64,000 nt of DNA from Rhodocyclaceae bacterium. GTDB lineage: Bacteria; Pseudomonadota; Gammaproteobacteria; Burkholderiales; CAIKXV01. Within the stretch, counting starts at the first letter, position 1; each line of letters opens with the position of its first letter. The stretch covers positions 248,001-312,000 of the forward strand of contig JADCHX010000002.1 in assembly GCA_020248265.1 (NCBI GenBank). The letters run 5' to 3'. A program made the position numbers and the translations under genes. The notes below the pieces were generated by a model. The model was not told the origin of the DNA and made no database searches. It was given only the letters and a program-made list of their open reading frames with translations. Of the stretch, positions 29,154 to 38,023 are shown one piece after another.

Positions 29154-30102
29154 AGCCCATGAGCCGATCGAAGCGCCGCTCGAGCAACTGGTCGACGGGT
29201 CTGGCGCGGATGCTCTTGATCGCATCGGCCAGCGCACGCTTGAGCGTGACCATCATCTGGTCGGGGTCGCGATGTGCGCCGCCGGCCGGTTCGGACACGA
29301 TCTTGTCGACCAGGCCGAGCGACTTCAGGCGCGAGGCGGTGATGCCGAGCACCGCCGCTGCGTCGGGTGCCTTGTCAGCGCTCTTCCAGAGGATCGATGC
29401 GCCACCCTCGGGCGAGATCACCGAGTAGGTCGAGTACTCGAGCATCAGCAGCACGTCACCCACCGAGATGGCGAGGGCACCGCCCGACCCGCCTTCGCCG
29501 ATCACCGTGCACACGATCGGAACGTTCAGCCTGGCCATCTCGAACAGGTTGCGCCCGATCGCCTCGGACTGGCCGCGTTCCTCGGCACCCACGCCCGGGT
29601 AGGCACCGGGCGTGTCGATGAAAGTGAACACCGGCAGTTCGAAGCGCTCCGCCAGGCGCATCAGACGCAACGCCTTGCGATACCCCTCCGGCCGCGGCAT
29701 GCCGAAGTTGCGCAGGATCTTCTCTTTCGTGTCGCGGCCTTTCTGGTGCCCGATCACCATGCACGGCTGATCGTCGAAGCGGGCCAGCCCGCCGATGATC
29801 GCCGCGTCGTCGGCATAGGTACGATCGCCGTGGAGTTCCTGGAAATCGGTAAACAGTCGCTCGATGTAGTCGCGCGAGTACGGGCGCTGGGGGTGCCGCG
29901 ACACCTGCGAGATCTGCCACGGAGACAGCTTCGCGTAGACCTGCCGGGTGGCCGCAGCACTCTGCCGGCGCAATGCGGCGATCTCGTCGGCGGGATCGGA
30001 GGCGGTGCCGTCGGGCGCGAGATCGTGCGCCACGAGCAGCGCTTCGATCTGCGCTTCGATCTCGGCGATCGGCTTCTCGAAATCGAGGAAGGTCTGTTTC
30101 AT
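29122..30102 (-). CDS. accA: Acetyl-CoA carboxylase carboxyltransferase subunit alpha
   Basis: Transfers carboxyl from biotin to acetyl-CoA with AccD, the first step of fatty-acid synthesis. It is 326 aa from the ATG at 30102 ([16 protein letters not shown]). The oxyanion/biotin-site segments [19 protein letters not shown] and [12 protein letters not shown] are intact. An upstream in-frame start exists, but the family starts at MKQTFLDFE. It overlaps tilS. Confidence 0.97.
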   Translation of the reverse strand: MKQTFLDFEKPIAEIEAQIEALLVAHDLAPDGTASDPADEIAALRRQSAAATRQVYAKLSPWQISQVSRHPQRPYSRDYIERLFTDFQELHGDRTYADDAAIIGGLARFDDQPCMVIGHQKGRDTKEKILRNFGMPRPEGYRKALRLMRLAERFELPVFTFIDTPGAYPGVGAEERGQSEAIGRNLFEMARLNVPIVCTVIGEGGSGGALAISVGDVLLMLEYSTYSVISPEGGASILWKSADKAPDAAAVLGITASRLKSLGLVDKIVSEPAGGAHRDPDQMMVTLKRALADAIKSIRARPVDQLLERRFDRLMGYGKFREVEVG

Positions 30103-30184
30103 CGCCGGCAATGATAGCCGATCGCCGGGACCTTCATCCGCGCCCATCGGCTAGAATCCGCGGCCAACCCAACGCGCGCAGTCC

Positions 30185-30961
30185 ATGAACCCGATACTGG
30201 CTTTCGACATCGAAACCATCCCCGACATTGCCGGGCTGCGCGTGCTGCACGGGCTGTCGGATGCCCTGTCCGACCAGGATATCGTCGACATGGCGCACCA
30301 GAAACGACGACAGAGCCACGGCACCGACTTCCAGCCGCTGCACCTGCAGAAGGTGGTGGCCATCTCCTGTGCGCTGCGCGAAGGCGATCACTTCCGGGTG
30401 TGGTCGCTCGGACAGCCGGAAGACAGCGAAGCGACACTGGTCCAGCGCTTCTTCGACGGCGTCGAGAAGTACCTGCCGCAACTGGTGTCGTGGAACGGCG
30501 GCGGCTTCGACCTGCCGGTGCTGAACTACCGCGCACTGGTCAACGGCGTCACTGCACCGCGCTTCTGGGATCTCGGCGACGACGACCGCGAGTTCAAGTG
30601 GAACAACTACATCAGTCGCTACCACATGCGGCACCTCGACCTGATGGACCTGCTGGCGATGTACCAGCCGCGCGCGTCCGCACCGCTGGACGAACTGGCG
30701 AAGTTGTGCGGGTTCCCGGGCAAACTGGGTATGGACGGCAGTCAGGTGTGGGGGGCGTTCCGCGACGGACGCCTGCCCGAGATCCGCGCCTACTGCGAGA
30801 CCGACGCGGTCAACACCTACCTGATGTACCTGCGCTTCCAGCATCTGCGCGGCACGCTGGTGCCGGCGGTCTACGAGCAGGAGATCGTGCGGGTACGCTC
30901 GACGCTAGGCCGAACCCCCGGCGCGCACTGGCAGGAGTTCCTGGCGGCATGGCCTGCCTGA
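30185..30961 (+). CDS. 3'-5' exonuclease (PolB-like exonuclease domain)
   Basis: A 258-aa DnaQ-fold exonuclease of the DNA_pol_B_exo2 type, standing alone without a polymerase. Exo I contains the metal residues D8 and E10 (AFDIETIPD), Exo II lies near SWNGGGFDLPVLNYR, and Exo III contains YCETDAVNTYLMY with the catalytic Asp. Its role in repair or RNA processing is not defined. It starts in the 82-bp gap divergent from accA, and rlmD follows at 34 nt. Confidence 0.88.
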   Translation: MNPILAFDIETIPDIAGLRVLHGLSDALSDQDIVDMAHQKRRQSHGTDFQPLHLQKVVAISCALREGDHFRVWSLGQPEDSEATLVQRFFDGVEKYLPQLVSWNGGGFDLPVLNYRALVNGVTAPRFWDLGDDDREFKWNNYISRYHMRHLDLMDLLAMYQPRASAPLDELAKLCGFPGKLGMDGSQVWGAFRDGRLPEIRAYCETDAVNTYLMYLRFQHLRGTLVPAVYEQEIVRVRSTLGRTPGAHWQEFLAAWPA

Positions 30962-30995
30962 TGTGCGCGTCCGCCACGCTGCCGGCTGCCGCGCG

Positions 30996-32477
30996 ATGAG
31001 TACCGCCCGTTCCTTCGGCCGGCGTGGCACTGCGCCCTCGGGTGCCTCGGTTGCTACGGTCGACCTGTCCACCCTGCCCCTGGTGGAGATCGAGTCGCTC
31101 GACCAGGACGGCCGGGGCATCGCGCGCCTCGACGGCAAGACCCTGTTCGTCGACGGTGCCCTGCCCGGCGAGCGCGTACGCATCTCTTCCTACATGCGCA
31201 AGCCGACCTACGAGTTCGCGCAGACGATGGCCATCGAACGTGCGTCGGCCGAACGCATTGCCCCACGGTGCCCGCACTTCGGGGTCTGCGGCGGCTGTGC
31301 CATGCAGCATGTCCAGCCCAGGGCCCAGGTGGCGACCAAGCAGCGGGTGCTCGAAGACGCGCTGATGCACATCGCGAAGCTGCGCCCCGGCATGATGCTC
31401 TCGCCGATCCACGGACCGACCTGGCACTACCGCTACCGTGCCAGGCTGTCGGTGCGGCTGGTGGCGAAGAAAGGCGGCGTGCTGGTCGGCTTCCACGAGA
31501 AGCGCAGCAGCTTCATCGCCGACATGCGCGAATGCCACGTGCTGGCACCGGTGGTGGCCGACCTGCTGGTACCGCTGCGCGCGCTGGTCGAGGGGCTGTC
31601 GATTGCCGACCGGATGCCGCAGATCGAAGTGGCGGTGACCGATCCCCGGACCCGCGCCGTCGGTGCCGCGCCGCTGCCCCATTGCGCGCTGGTGTTCCGC
31701 AACCTGGCGCCACTGACGCCGGAGGACGAAGCGCTGATGCGCGCTTTCGCCGACACCCATCGGGTGCAGGTATTCCTGCAGCCCAAGGGGCCGGACACCG
31801 CGTACCCGCTGCATCCGGCAGAGCCTGCACTGCTCGAGTACCGGCTGCCGGAGTTCGGTGTCGGCCTGCAGTTCTCGCCGACCGAGTTCACCCAGGTCAA
31901 CCATGCCATCAACGAAGTGCTCGTGCGCCGCGCGACAGGCCTCCTGGCCCCGCGGCCGGGCGAGCGTATCGCCGACTTCTTCTGCGGACTGGGCAACTTC
32001 TCGCTGCCGATCGCGAGCCAGGGCGCCGATGTGGTCGGCGTCGAGGGCGCGAAATCCCTGGTCGCGCGCGCGGCGTCGAACGCCGCACGCAACGGCTTGT
32101 CCGCGCGTACGCGTTTCGAGGCGGGCGACCTGTTCAAGGCCGATGCCGACACGCTGGCAGCGCTCGGCCGGTTCGACAAGTGGCTGGTCGACCCGCCGCG
32201 CGACGGTGCGCTGGCGCTGATCAAGGCGATCGGCGAACCGACCGCCGCCGGCGTCGTGGTGCCGCCACCCGCGCGCATCGTCTACGTGTCATGCAACCCG
32301 GCGACGCTGGCGCGCGACGCCGGGCTGCTGGTGCACACCAAGGGCTACGTTCTGCGCGCGGCGGGCGTCGTCAACATGTTCCCGCACACCGGGCATGTCG
32401 AGTCGGTCGCATGGTTCGAGCACGACCCGACCGCGGCGCTATCCGCTGCCCTGCCCGACCAGTTGCCACCGAAATGA
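30996..32477 (+). CDS. rlmD: 23S rRNA (uracil-1939-C5)-methyltransferase RlmD
   Basis: TrmA-family SAM methyltransferase acting on U1939 of 23S rRNA. It is 493 aa from the ATG at 30996. An N-terminal TRAM domain (about 28-85) precedes the [4Fe-4S] cysteines C92, C98, C101 and C180. The methyltransferase domain has FFCGLGNFSLPIA and VDPPRDGA, and the catalytic cysteine is in VYVSCNPATLARD. A start a few codons earlier is possible. A hairpin terminator begins at its stop codon. Confidence 0.95.
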   Translation: MSTARSFGRRGTAPSGASVATVDLSTLPLVEIESLDQDGRGIARLDGKTLFVDGALPGERVRISSYMRKPTYEFAQTMAIERASAERIAPRCPHFGVCGGCAMQHVQPRAQVATKQRVLEDALMHIAKLRPGMMLSPIHGPTWHYRYRARLSVRLVAKKGGVLVGFHEKRSSFIADMRECHVLAPVVADLLVPLRALVEGLSIADRMPQIEVAVTDPRTRAVGAAPLPHCALVFRNLAPLTPEDEALMRAFADTHRVQVFLQPKGPDTAYPLHPAEPALLEYRLPEFGVGLQFSPTEFTQVNHAINEVLVRRATGLLAPRPGERIADFFCGLGNFSLPIASQGADVVGVEGAKSLVARAASNAARNGLSARTRFEAGDLFKADADTLAALGRFDKWLVDPPRDGALALIKAIGEPTAAGVVVPPPARIVYVSCNPATLARDAGLLVHTKGYVLRAAGVVNMFPHTGHVESVAWFEHDPTAALSAALPDQLPPK

Positions 32478-32505
32478 AAACGGCCCGCCGAAGCGGGCCG
32501 TTCTC
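32477..32505. terminator. Terminator hairpin between rlmD and the BI-1 gene
   Basis: ACGGCCCGC-CGAA-GCGGGCCGT, preceded by AAA and followed by TTCT. The stem is 9 bp and nearly all GC, with a stable tetraloop. Placed between two convergent genes, it could stop transcription from both sides, though the U-run on the plus strand is short. Confidence 0.8.
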
Positions 32506-32523
32506 GACCAGGACCCTTGGGCT

Positions 32524-33213
32524 TCAGTCGCGATTGCCGGTGAAGGCCATCAACAGTTGCACCAGGCCCGAGAAGATGTTGTAGATGCTGATGTATAGGC
32601 TCAACGTGGCAGACACGTAGTTCGTCTCGCCGCCGTGGATGATGCCGCTGAGCGTATAGAGGATGAGCATCGTCGAAAGCAGCACCACCACCGCCGAGAT
32701 GGTCAGCGACAGCACCGGCATCTGCAGGAACACGTTCGCGACGATCGCGATCATCGCCACGATGACGCCGACCATCAGGAACTTGCCCATGAAGCTGAAG
32801 TCGCGCTTGGTCACTGTGGCGATCGCAGCCATGCTGAAGAAGGACACGCCGGTGCCCGCCGCCGCCATGGCGATGATCTGGCCACCGTTCGACAGGCCGA
32901 GCGCCGACTGGAGCAGCGGTGCGAGCAGCAGGCCGAGCATGAAGGTGAAGCCGAGCAGCAGCGCCACGCCCAGACCGCTGTCCTTGTTCTTTTCGATCGC
33001 GAATACCATGCCGTAGAACACGGCCAGGATCACCACGAAGCTCATGATCGGGTTGGTGCGCATGATCCCGAAGTCGAGCTGCATGCCGATCATCGCTCCG
33101 ATCAGCGTCGGGATCATCGTCAGCGAGAGCAGCATGTAGGTGTTGCGGAGCACCCGGTTCTGCGAGACCGAAAGTTCCCCTGCCTGGGCCGGGATCCGGA
33201 GTTCTGGTTGCAT
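32524..33213 (-). CDS. Bax inhibitor-1/YccA family membrane protein
   Basis: A 229-aa polytopic protein with seven hydrophobic segments typical of the BI-1/YccA family. The family landmarks GGQIIAMAAAGTGVSFFSMA and SLYISIYNIFSGLVQLLM are present. In E. coli, YccA and YbhL are relatives; YccA modulates FtsH, which is notable because hflK of the FtsH-associated complex is in the same window. The specific role here is not known. AGGAG lies upstream of the ATG. Confidence 0.92.
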   Translation of the reverse strand: MQPELRIPAQAGELSVSQNRVLRNTYMLLSLTMIPTLIGAMIGMQLDFGIMRTNPIMSFVVILAVFYGMVFAIEKNKDSGLGVALLLGFTFMLGLLLAPLLQSALGLSNGGQIIAMAAAGTGVSFFSMAAIATVTKRDFSFMGKFLMVGVIVAMIAIVANVFLQMPVLSLTISAVVVLLSTMLILYTLSGIIHGGETNYVSATLSLYISIYNIFSGLVQLLMAFTGNRD

Positions 33214-33398
33214 GTGTTCCCTCCTGGGAAAGTGAAAGCGGATTGCTACGACGATTCAGACCCTGGCTTGCGCCGGAAGTTCCGTATCATGACAAAGGTT
33301 CAGGTGGTCGGTCTACCGTGATCAGTGTCCATGCCTCCCCAAAGCGGCTGGTGGCGCCATGGGCCGGAATTGAGTAGCCTTCCGGCCGACGGATGTAC

Positions 33399-33485
33399 GG
33401 AAGCGTGGCCGAGTGGTTTAAGGCAGCGGTCTTGAAAACCGCCGTGGGGGAAACTCCACCGTGAGTTCGAATCTCACCGCTTCCG
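33399..33485 (+). tRNA. tRNA-Ser(UGA)
   Basis: Acceptor GGAAGCG pairs with CGCTTCC, the anticodon loop CTTGAAA gives anticodon UGA, a long variable arm marks it as serine, and the T-arm is GTGAG-TTCGAATC-TCAC. Discriminator G is at 33485. CCA is not encoded (CCG follows), so it must be added after transcription. Confidence 0.95.
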
Positions 33486-33642
33486 CCGGAGGATTGTCCT
33501 ACCCTGCTGATTCTACAATCTATTTTCGTCGCGCCAAGGGCTCTCTCCAACGACTGCGCGCTCAAGTTTCGACCGACCCGGCCGATACAACTGAAGTTAC
33601 GGCGGCATCCGGCGCTGCAGAGCAACGGAGCGAGAGTTGACG

Positions 33643-35469
33643 ATGCCGAATGATGACTGGGTAGCAACCGGCGAATACCCGGCCCTGGCCGCGATGCGCC
33701 AGAGCCTGAAAGATGCATTGCGCCTGCAGACGGTCGCCAAGCTGCTGTCGCGAAGGGCCTTGCGATCGGTGTACCAGCCGATCGTGAGCCTGGCAAACGG
33801 ACAGATTCTGGCGCATGAGGCGCTGATCCGGGGACCGGTGGGCACGGAACTGGTCAATCCCGATGCGCTTTTCGCCGCGGCGGCCGCCGAAGGACTGACG
33901 CTCGAGCTCGAACAGGCCTGCATCGCCACAGTCGCGAGGTACTGGTCGCCGCCGGTGAACGACCAGCGGCTCTTCGTCAACCTCAGCGCAGAAACGATCC
34001 TGCACCAGGCGGGCAGGCAGTCCGTGTCCGGGATCGTCTCGGCCCTGGAGGCAGCTCAGGTGTCGCCGGCCGTGCTGGTCATCGAGGTCACGGAGCACGA
34101 ACGCGTGACCGACGTGGCCAGACTGGTGGCCGTGGCCGACGAGTTGCGGGCGCTGGGCCTGCGCTTTGCGCTCGACGACTTCGGCGAGGGGCACTCCAAC
34201 CTGCGCCTGTGGTCGGAGTTGCGGCCGGAGTTCGTGAAGATCGACAAGTACTTCGTGCGCCAGATCGACTTGCACGCCAAGAAGGTTCAGACGATCAAGG
34301 GTCTGGCCCGGCTGGCAGAGGTGTTCGGCTCCAGGCTGGTGGCCGAGGGCGTCGAGACCGACCTCGAACTGCGCATCGTGCGCGACCTGGGCATAGAACT
34401 CGGCCAGGGCTACTTCCTGGGCCGGCCTCAACCGGAGCCCGTCGCGGGGGTGCTGCCGGAAGCAGCTGCCGTGCTGTCGAGTGCGGTGATCGCGGTGCTG
34501 CCCGAGATCACGCGCGCCGCAGGAGCGGAGTTGACGGTCCGTCGCCTTGCGTTGCATGTGCCGCCCCTGCCCATGCAGGCGACCAACGACGAGGTGGCCC
34601 AAGCGTTCGCCGAAGACCCCGCCCGCCGCGCAGTCGCACTGGTCGACGGAACGCGCCCGGTCGGATTGATCAGCCGCCAGGCCTTCGTCGACCGTTACGC
34701 GAAGCCTTTCCACAGGGAGTTGTATGCGCGCAAGCCCGCGATGGCCTTTGCCAACTCCACGCCGCTGATGCTCGACCAGCACACAGGCATCGAAGGGCTG
34801 ACAGCAGTGCTGACATCGTCGGATCAGCGCTACCTGACGGACGGATTCATCCTTACGGACGCTGGACGCTACATGGGGCTCGGCACGGGCGAACAGCTCG
34901 TGCGTATGGTAACCGAGGTACGCATCGAAGCGGCACGCCACGCCAACCCGTTGACCTTCCTGCCCGGCAACATCCCCACCACTGAACACATCGACCGCCT
35001 GATGGGCAGCGGATCGAGTTTCGTCGCCTGCTACTGCGACCTGAACGACTTCAAGCCGTACAACGACCACTATGGTTACTGGCGCGGCGACGAAATGATC
35101 CAGCTGGTGGCGCGCACCCTCATCGCGAACTGCGACGCGCGCCGCGACTTCGTCGGTCACGTGGGCGGCGACGACTTCATCGTACTTTTCCAGAGCGACG
35201 ATTGGCTGGCACGCTGCGAGCGCGTGGTGGAGACCTTCAACGCACTGGCATTGGAACTGTTCGACGAGGATGCGCGCGAGCGCGGCGGCATCGAGGCCGA
35301 GGATCGGCATGGCGTGAACAGGTTCTTCGGATTCACCACGCTCTCGATCGGCGCAGTGCCGGTACGGCGGGGTCGGTTCGACCGCGCCGATCAGGTCGCC
35401 TCGGCAGCCGCAGCAGCCAAGCACAAGGCAAAAGCCTCGAGGATCGGACTGGCAGTTGAAGCGCCTTGA
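33643..35469 (+). CDS. EAL-CBS-GGDEF c-di-GMP signalling protein
   Basis: Cytoplasmic protein of 608 aa with the domain order EAL (about 35-265), a CBS-pair-like region (about 290-430) and GGDEF (about 455-600). The phosphodiesterase residues look intact: EAL at 59-61, VNLS, EVTE, DDFGEG and KIDKYF. The cyclase motif is GGDDF (508-512), a variant of GGDEF, and I see no RxxD inhibitory site at the usual spacing. CBS domains usually bind adenosyl ligands, so it may link energy state to c-di-GMP. No membrane segments are seen. The ATG at 33643 is 6 nt after an in-frame TTG. Confidence 0.88.
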   Translation: MPNDDWVATGEYPALAAMRQSLKDALRLQTVAKLLSRRALRSVYQPIVSLANGQILAHEALIRGPVGTELVNPDALFAAAAAEGLTLELEQACIATVARYWSPPVNDQRLFVNLSAETILHQAGRQSVSGIVSALEAAQVSPAVLVIEVTEHERVTDVARLVAVADELRALGLRFALDDFGEGHSNLRLWSELRPEFVKIDKYFVRQIDLHAKKVQTIKGLARLAEVFGSRLVAEGVETDLELRIVRDLGIELGQGYFLGRPQPEPVAGVLPEAAAVLSSAVIAVLPEITRAAGAELTVRRLALHVPPLPMQATNDEVAQAFAEDPARRAVALVDGTRPVGLISRQAFVDRYAKPFHRELYARKPAMAFANSTPLMLDQHTGIEGLTAVLTSSDQRYLTDGFILTDAGRYMGLGTGEQLVRMVTEVRIEAARHANPLTFLPGNIPTTEHIDRLMGSGSSFVACYCDLNDFKPYNDHYGYWRGDEMIQLVARTLIANCDARRDFVGHVGGDDFIVLFQSDDWLARCERVVETFNALALELFDEDARERGGIEAEDRHGVNRFFGFTTLSIGAVPVRRGRFDRADQVASAAAAAKHKAKASRIGLAVEAP

Positions 35470-35562
35470 GCGTGTGCTGCGCCGGCCACCGATGCAGCTG
35501 CGCACCCTGTGTGCCATTGCTCCGTCAATGAGCGCACCGCTCCTGCGAGCGGCCTAGCAGTC

Positions 35563-35599
35563 TGTCGAAAAGCCGTACATCTCGAGGCACTTTTCGACA
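35563..35599. repeat. Inverted repeat between convergent genes
   Basis: TGTCGAAAAG (35563-35572) and CTTTTCGACA (35590-35599) form a perfect 10-bp stem with a 17-nt loop, preceded by CCTAGCAGTC. It sits between the ends of the EAL-CBS-GGDEF and metallo-hydrolase genes. It may be a transcription-stopping hairpin or the remnant of a small mobile element; the sequence does not decide. Confidence 0.55.
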
Positions 35600-35615
35600 A
35601 GTACTGCACGCCGCC

Positions 35616-36677
35616 TCAACGTCGCACCGGCAGTCGTATGTTCGACAGGTCACCACCCACGGTCAGCCCACCGGCGAAGCCACCAGACCGCACCGCAGCC
35701 TCGTAGTCGGCCGCGGTTATCGCTCCCTTGGGCAGGCGGTACGGTCCCTGCCGGTCCGCCTCCAGCGGCGGGATCAGGTGCGTGAGCATCAGGTGCTGCG
35801 CGCCCGAACGCTGGGCCATCGCGCCGAGGTCGGTGGCCGTACTCTGGCGATGATAGATCGGAGCGGGGAAACCGGTGCCACCGTCGGGTCCCATCACCGG
35901 GTGGATAGCCGAGTGCACGATGACCTGGGCGCCACGCGCCAGCGCCTCGACCTGCGAGGAAGTGGACGATGCGCGCGGCGGCGCTGGCGTGTCGTTGCCG
36001 GCATCCCCACCGATGACCACGCTGCCCGCCGGGGTGTCGACCCGATAGGACGCATGTCCCGCCACGTGCGCGGAGCGCACCGCCGTGACGCGTACATCTC
36101 CGCTCGACCAAACGACCTGGGGCGCGTCGGTCGACGCGAAGGTCCTGACATTGACCAGGTCGGCCGGGCCACCCACCGGCCGGGCCTTGTCTTCGGCGCG
36201 GCGCTGGGCGATCTCGCCCGACTGGATGTAGGCATCCGCGGTGTGCGCGACAAGCTTTGCGCAACTCATCACGAATCCGGCGCCGGCGGCAACATCGGCC
36301 GAGCAGACCACGTCGATCTTCGGCAGCTTGTACTCCTGCATCCAGCGCAGTTGCAGCAGATCGGCCAGCCCGTCGACATGGTCGGAATGCACGTGGGTGA
36401 TGAACACAGCATCGACCTGCCCGGGCGTGACGCCTACCTGCGACAGTCGCATGGAAGTTCCCCGGCCCGCGTCGAACTGCAGGACCACGCCGCGACAGTC
36501 GTTCGCGTCGTCACCGTAGCGCACCATCGTGCCTGAACCGGCAAGGCCCCGGAAGGACGAGGGGCCGCCTTGAGTGCCGGTGAGCGTGATCACCATGCAC
36601 GGTGCCGCCTGCACCAGCGCTGGCAGGCCCAGCACGGCGGACAGCGCGAATACGAACCTTGCGATGACCCGATTCAT
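35616..36677 (-). CDS. Secreted metallo-beta-lactamase-fold hydrolase
   Basis: A 353-aa protein with a clear signal peptide (MNRVIARFVFALSAVLG, cleaved near VQA-A). The zinc motif HVHSDHVDG is present, followed by later histidines (SAHVAGHASY, GDAGND, LTHLIP), in an arrangement like RNase Z/arylsulfatase-type MBL enzymes. Export to the periplasm argues against tRNA processing. The neighbours are unrelated, and the substrate is unknown. It is divergent from a Bug gene across 214 bp. Confidence 0.87.
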   Translation of the reverse strand: MNRVIARFVFALSAVLGLPALVQAAPCMVITLTGTQGGPSSFRGLAGSGTMVRYGDDANDCRGVVLQFDAGRGTSMRLSQVGVTPGQVDAVFITHVHSDHVDGLADLLQLRWMQEYKLPKIDVVCSADVAAGAGFVMSCAKLVAHTADAYIQSGEIAQRRAEDKARPVGGPADLVNVRTFASTDAPQVVWSSGDVRVTAVRSAHVAGHASYRVDTPAGSVVIGGDAGNDTPAPPRASSTSSQVEALARGAQVIVHSAIHPVMGPDGGTGFPAPIYHRQSTATDLGAMAQRSGAQHLMLTHLIPPLEADRQGPYRLPKGAITAADYEAAVRSGGFAGGLTVGGDLSNIRLPVRR

Positions 36678-36891
36678 CGATACGCCCCCTGGCTGCGCGG
36701 GTCAGGCCCGCGGGAATGCAACGACGGAATGATACGCCGTGATCCGGGCGAGACCAGCCGGGTCGCCAGACGCAGCTCCGGATCCTCGATGAACGGCCCC
36801 GCGCCCGGATGACGGGCAGACGGAAGCCGTGGCTGTTGCCACCGCAGGAGAAATGGCACCATGTACACCTGCCAACCGAAGTGGACTTCGC

Positions 36892-37854
36892 ATGCGCCTC
36901 CTGATCCTGCCGACCCTGTTCGTCGCCCTGGCCGCCTGTGCAGCGCAAGCAGCCGACCCATTCCCGGCGAAGCCGGTGCGCATCATCACCGCCTCGCCAT
37001 CGACCACCGGCGACCTGCTCGCCCGGCAGCTCGCCCAGCAGCTCGCCGAACGCTGGGGGCAGCCGGTCATCGTCGAGAACCGCGCCGGCGGCGCAGGCGT
37101 GCTGGCGGCGGAGATCGCGGCACGCGCCTCCCCCGACGGCTACACGGTCCATCTCGGGCAACTGGGCTCGTTCGGCGCGGCGCCGAGCCTGCTCAAGAGC
37201 CTGTCCTACGACCCGATCAAGAGCTTCGCGCCGATCACCCGCTTCGCCCAGGTGTCGCAACTGGTCATCTCCCACCCGTCGGTACCGGCCACGACGCTGA
37301 AGGAGCTGATCGCCCATGCGAAGAACCCGGCAAGCCGCATGAACTACGGGTCCGGCGGCGTGGGCACATCCGGTCACCTGACACTGGAAATGTTCAAGAG
37401 CGCCACCGGCGTCGACATCCTGCACGTGCCCTTCCGCGGCGTGGGCGCGGCACTCACCGCGATAATGAGTGGCGAGGTTCAGCTCGCCGTGATCCCCGTG
37501 CCCGTCGCGCTGCCGCAGGTCCGGGCGGGGAAGGTGCGGGCGTATGCGATCACCTCCGAGCGACGATCCGCATCGGCGCCGGAGATTCCCACAGCGGCCC
37601 AGGCCGGCCTGCCGGCTTTCGAGTCGACGACCTGGTTCGCGATGTTCGCGCCGGCCCGGACACCCGCGCCGATCATCACCCGCCTGAACCGCGACATGGT
37701 CGACATCATCGGCTCGCCCGCGATGGCCACCTGGCTCAACGCGCAGGGCGCCGAGCCGGTGCCGGGCACGCCGGCCGAACTGGCAGCCTTCGTGGCCGCC
37801 GAGATCGCCAAATGGGCACGCGTGGTCAAGGCCGCAGGCATCACGCCGGAGTGA
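36892..37854 (+). CDS. Bug/TctC-family periplasmic binding protein
   Basis: A 320-aa orphan TTT receptor from the ATG at 36892. The signal peptide [20 protein letters not shown] precedes [20 protein letters not shown]; the usual PFxPGG is replaced by SPSTTG, a variant ligand-loop sequence. [36 protein letters not shown] and [18 protein letters not shown] follow the family. It lies alone between the MBL hydrolase and ygiQ. Confidence 0.92.
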   Translation: MRLLILPTLFVALAACAAQAADPFPAKPVRIITASPSTTGDLLARQLAQQLAERWGQPVIVENRAGGAGVLAAEIAARASPDGYTVHLGQLGSFGAAPSLLKSLSYDPIKSFAPITRFAQVSQLVISHPSVPATTLKELIAHAKNPASRMNYGSGGVGTSGHLTLEMFKSATGVDILHVPFRGVGAALTAIMSGEVQLAVIPVPVALPQVRAGKVRAYAITSERRSASAPEIPTAAQAGLPAFESTTWFAMFAPARTPAPIITRLNRDMVDIIGSPAMATWLNAQGAEPVPGTPAELAAFVAAEIAKWARVVKAAGITPE

Positions 37855-38023
37855 CCGGCCAAGCCAATCGCGCGAGCCTTCGTCCCCGTCGGCGGGTACA
37901 CTCCGGGCCGCCGGATTGCGTGAAGACCGGCGGCGCCGGCCCGTTCCACCGCCCTGTTCTCCAGCGAGCGCGGGCATCGCCGGTCCCGCATGGCCGCGTG
38001 CCCGATCACAGGACTCTTGCCCG

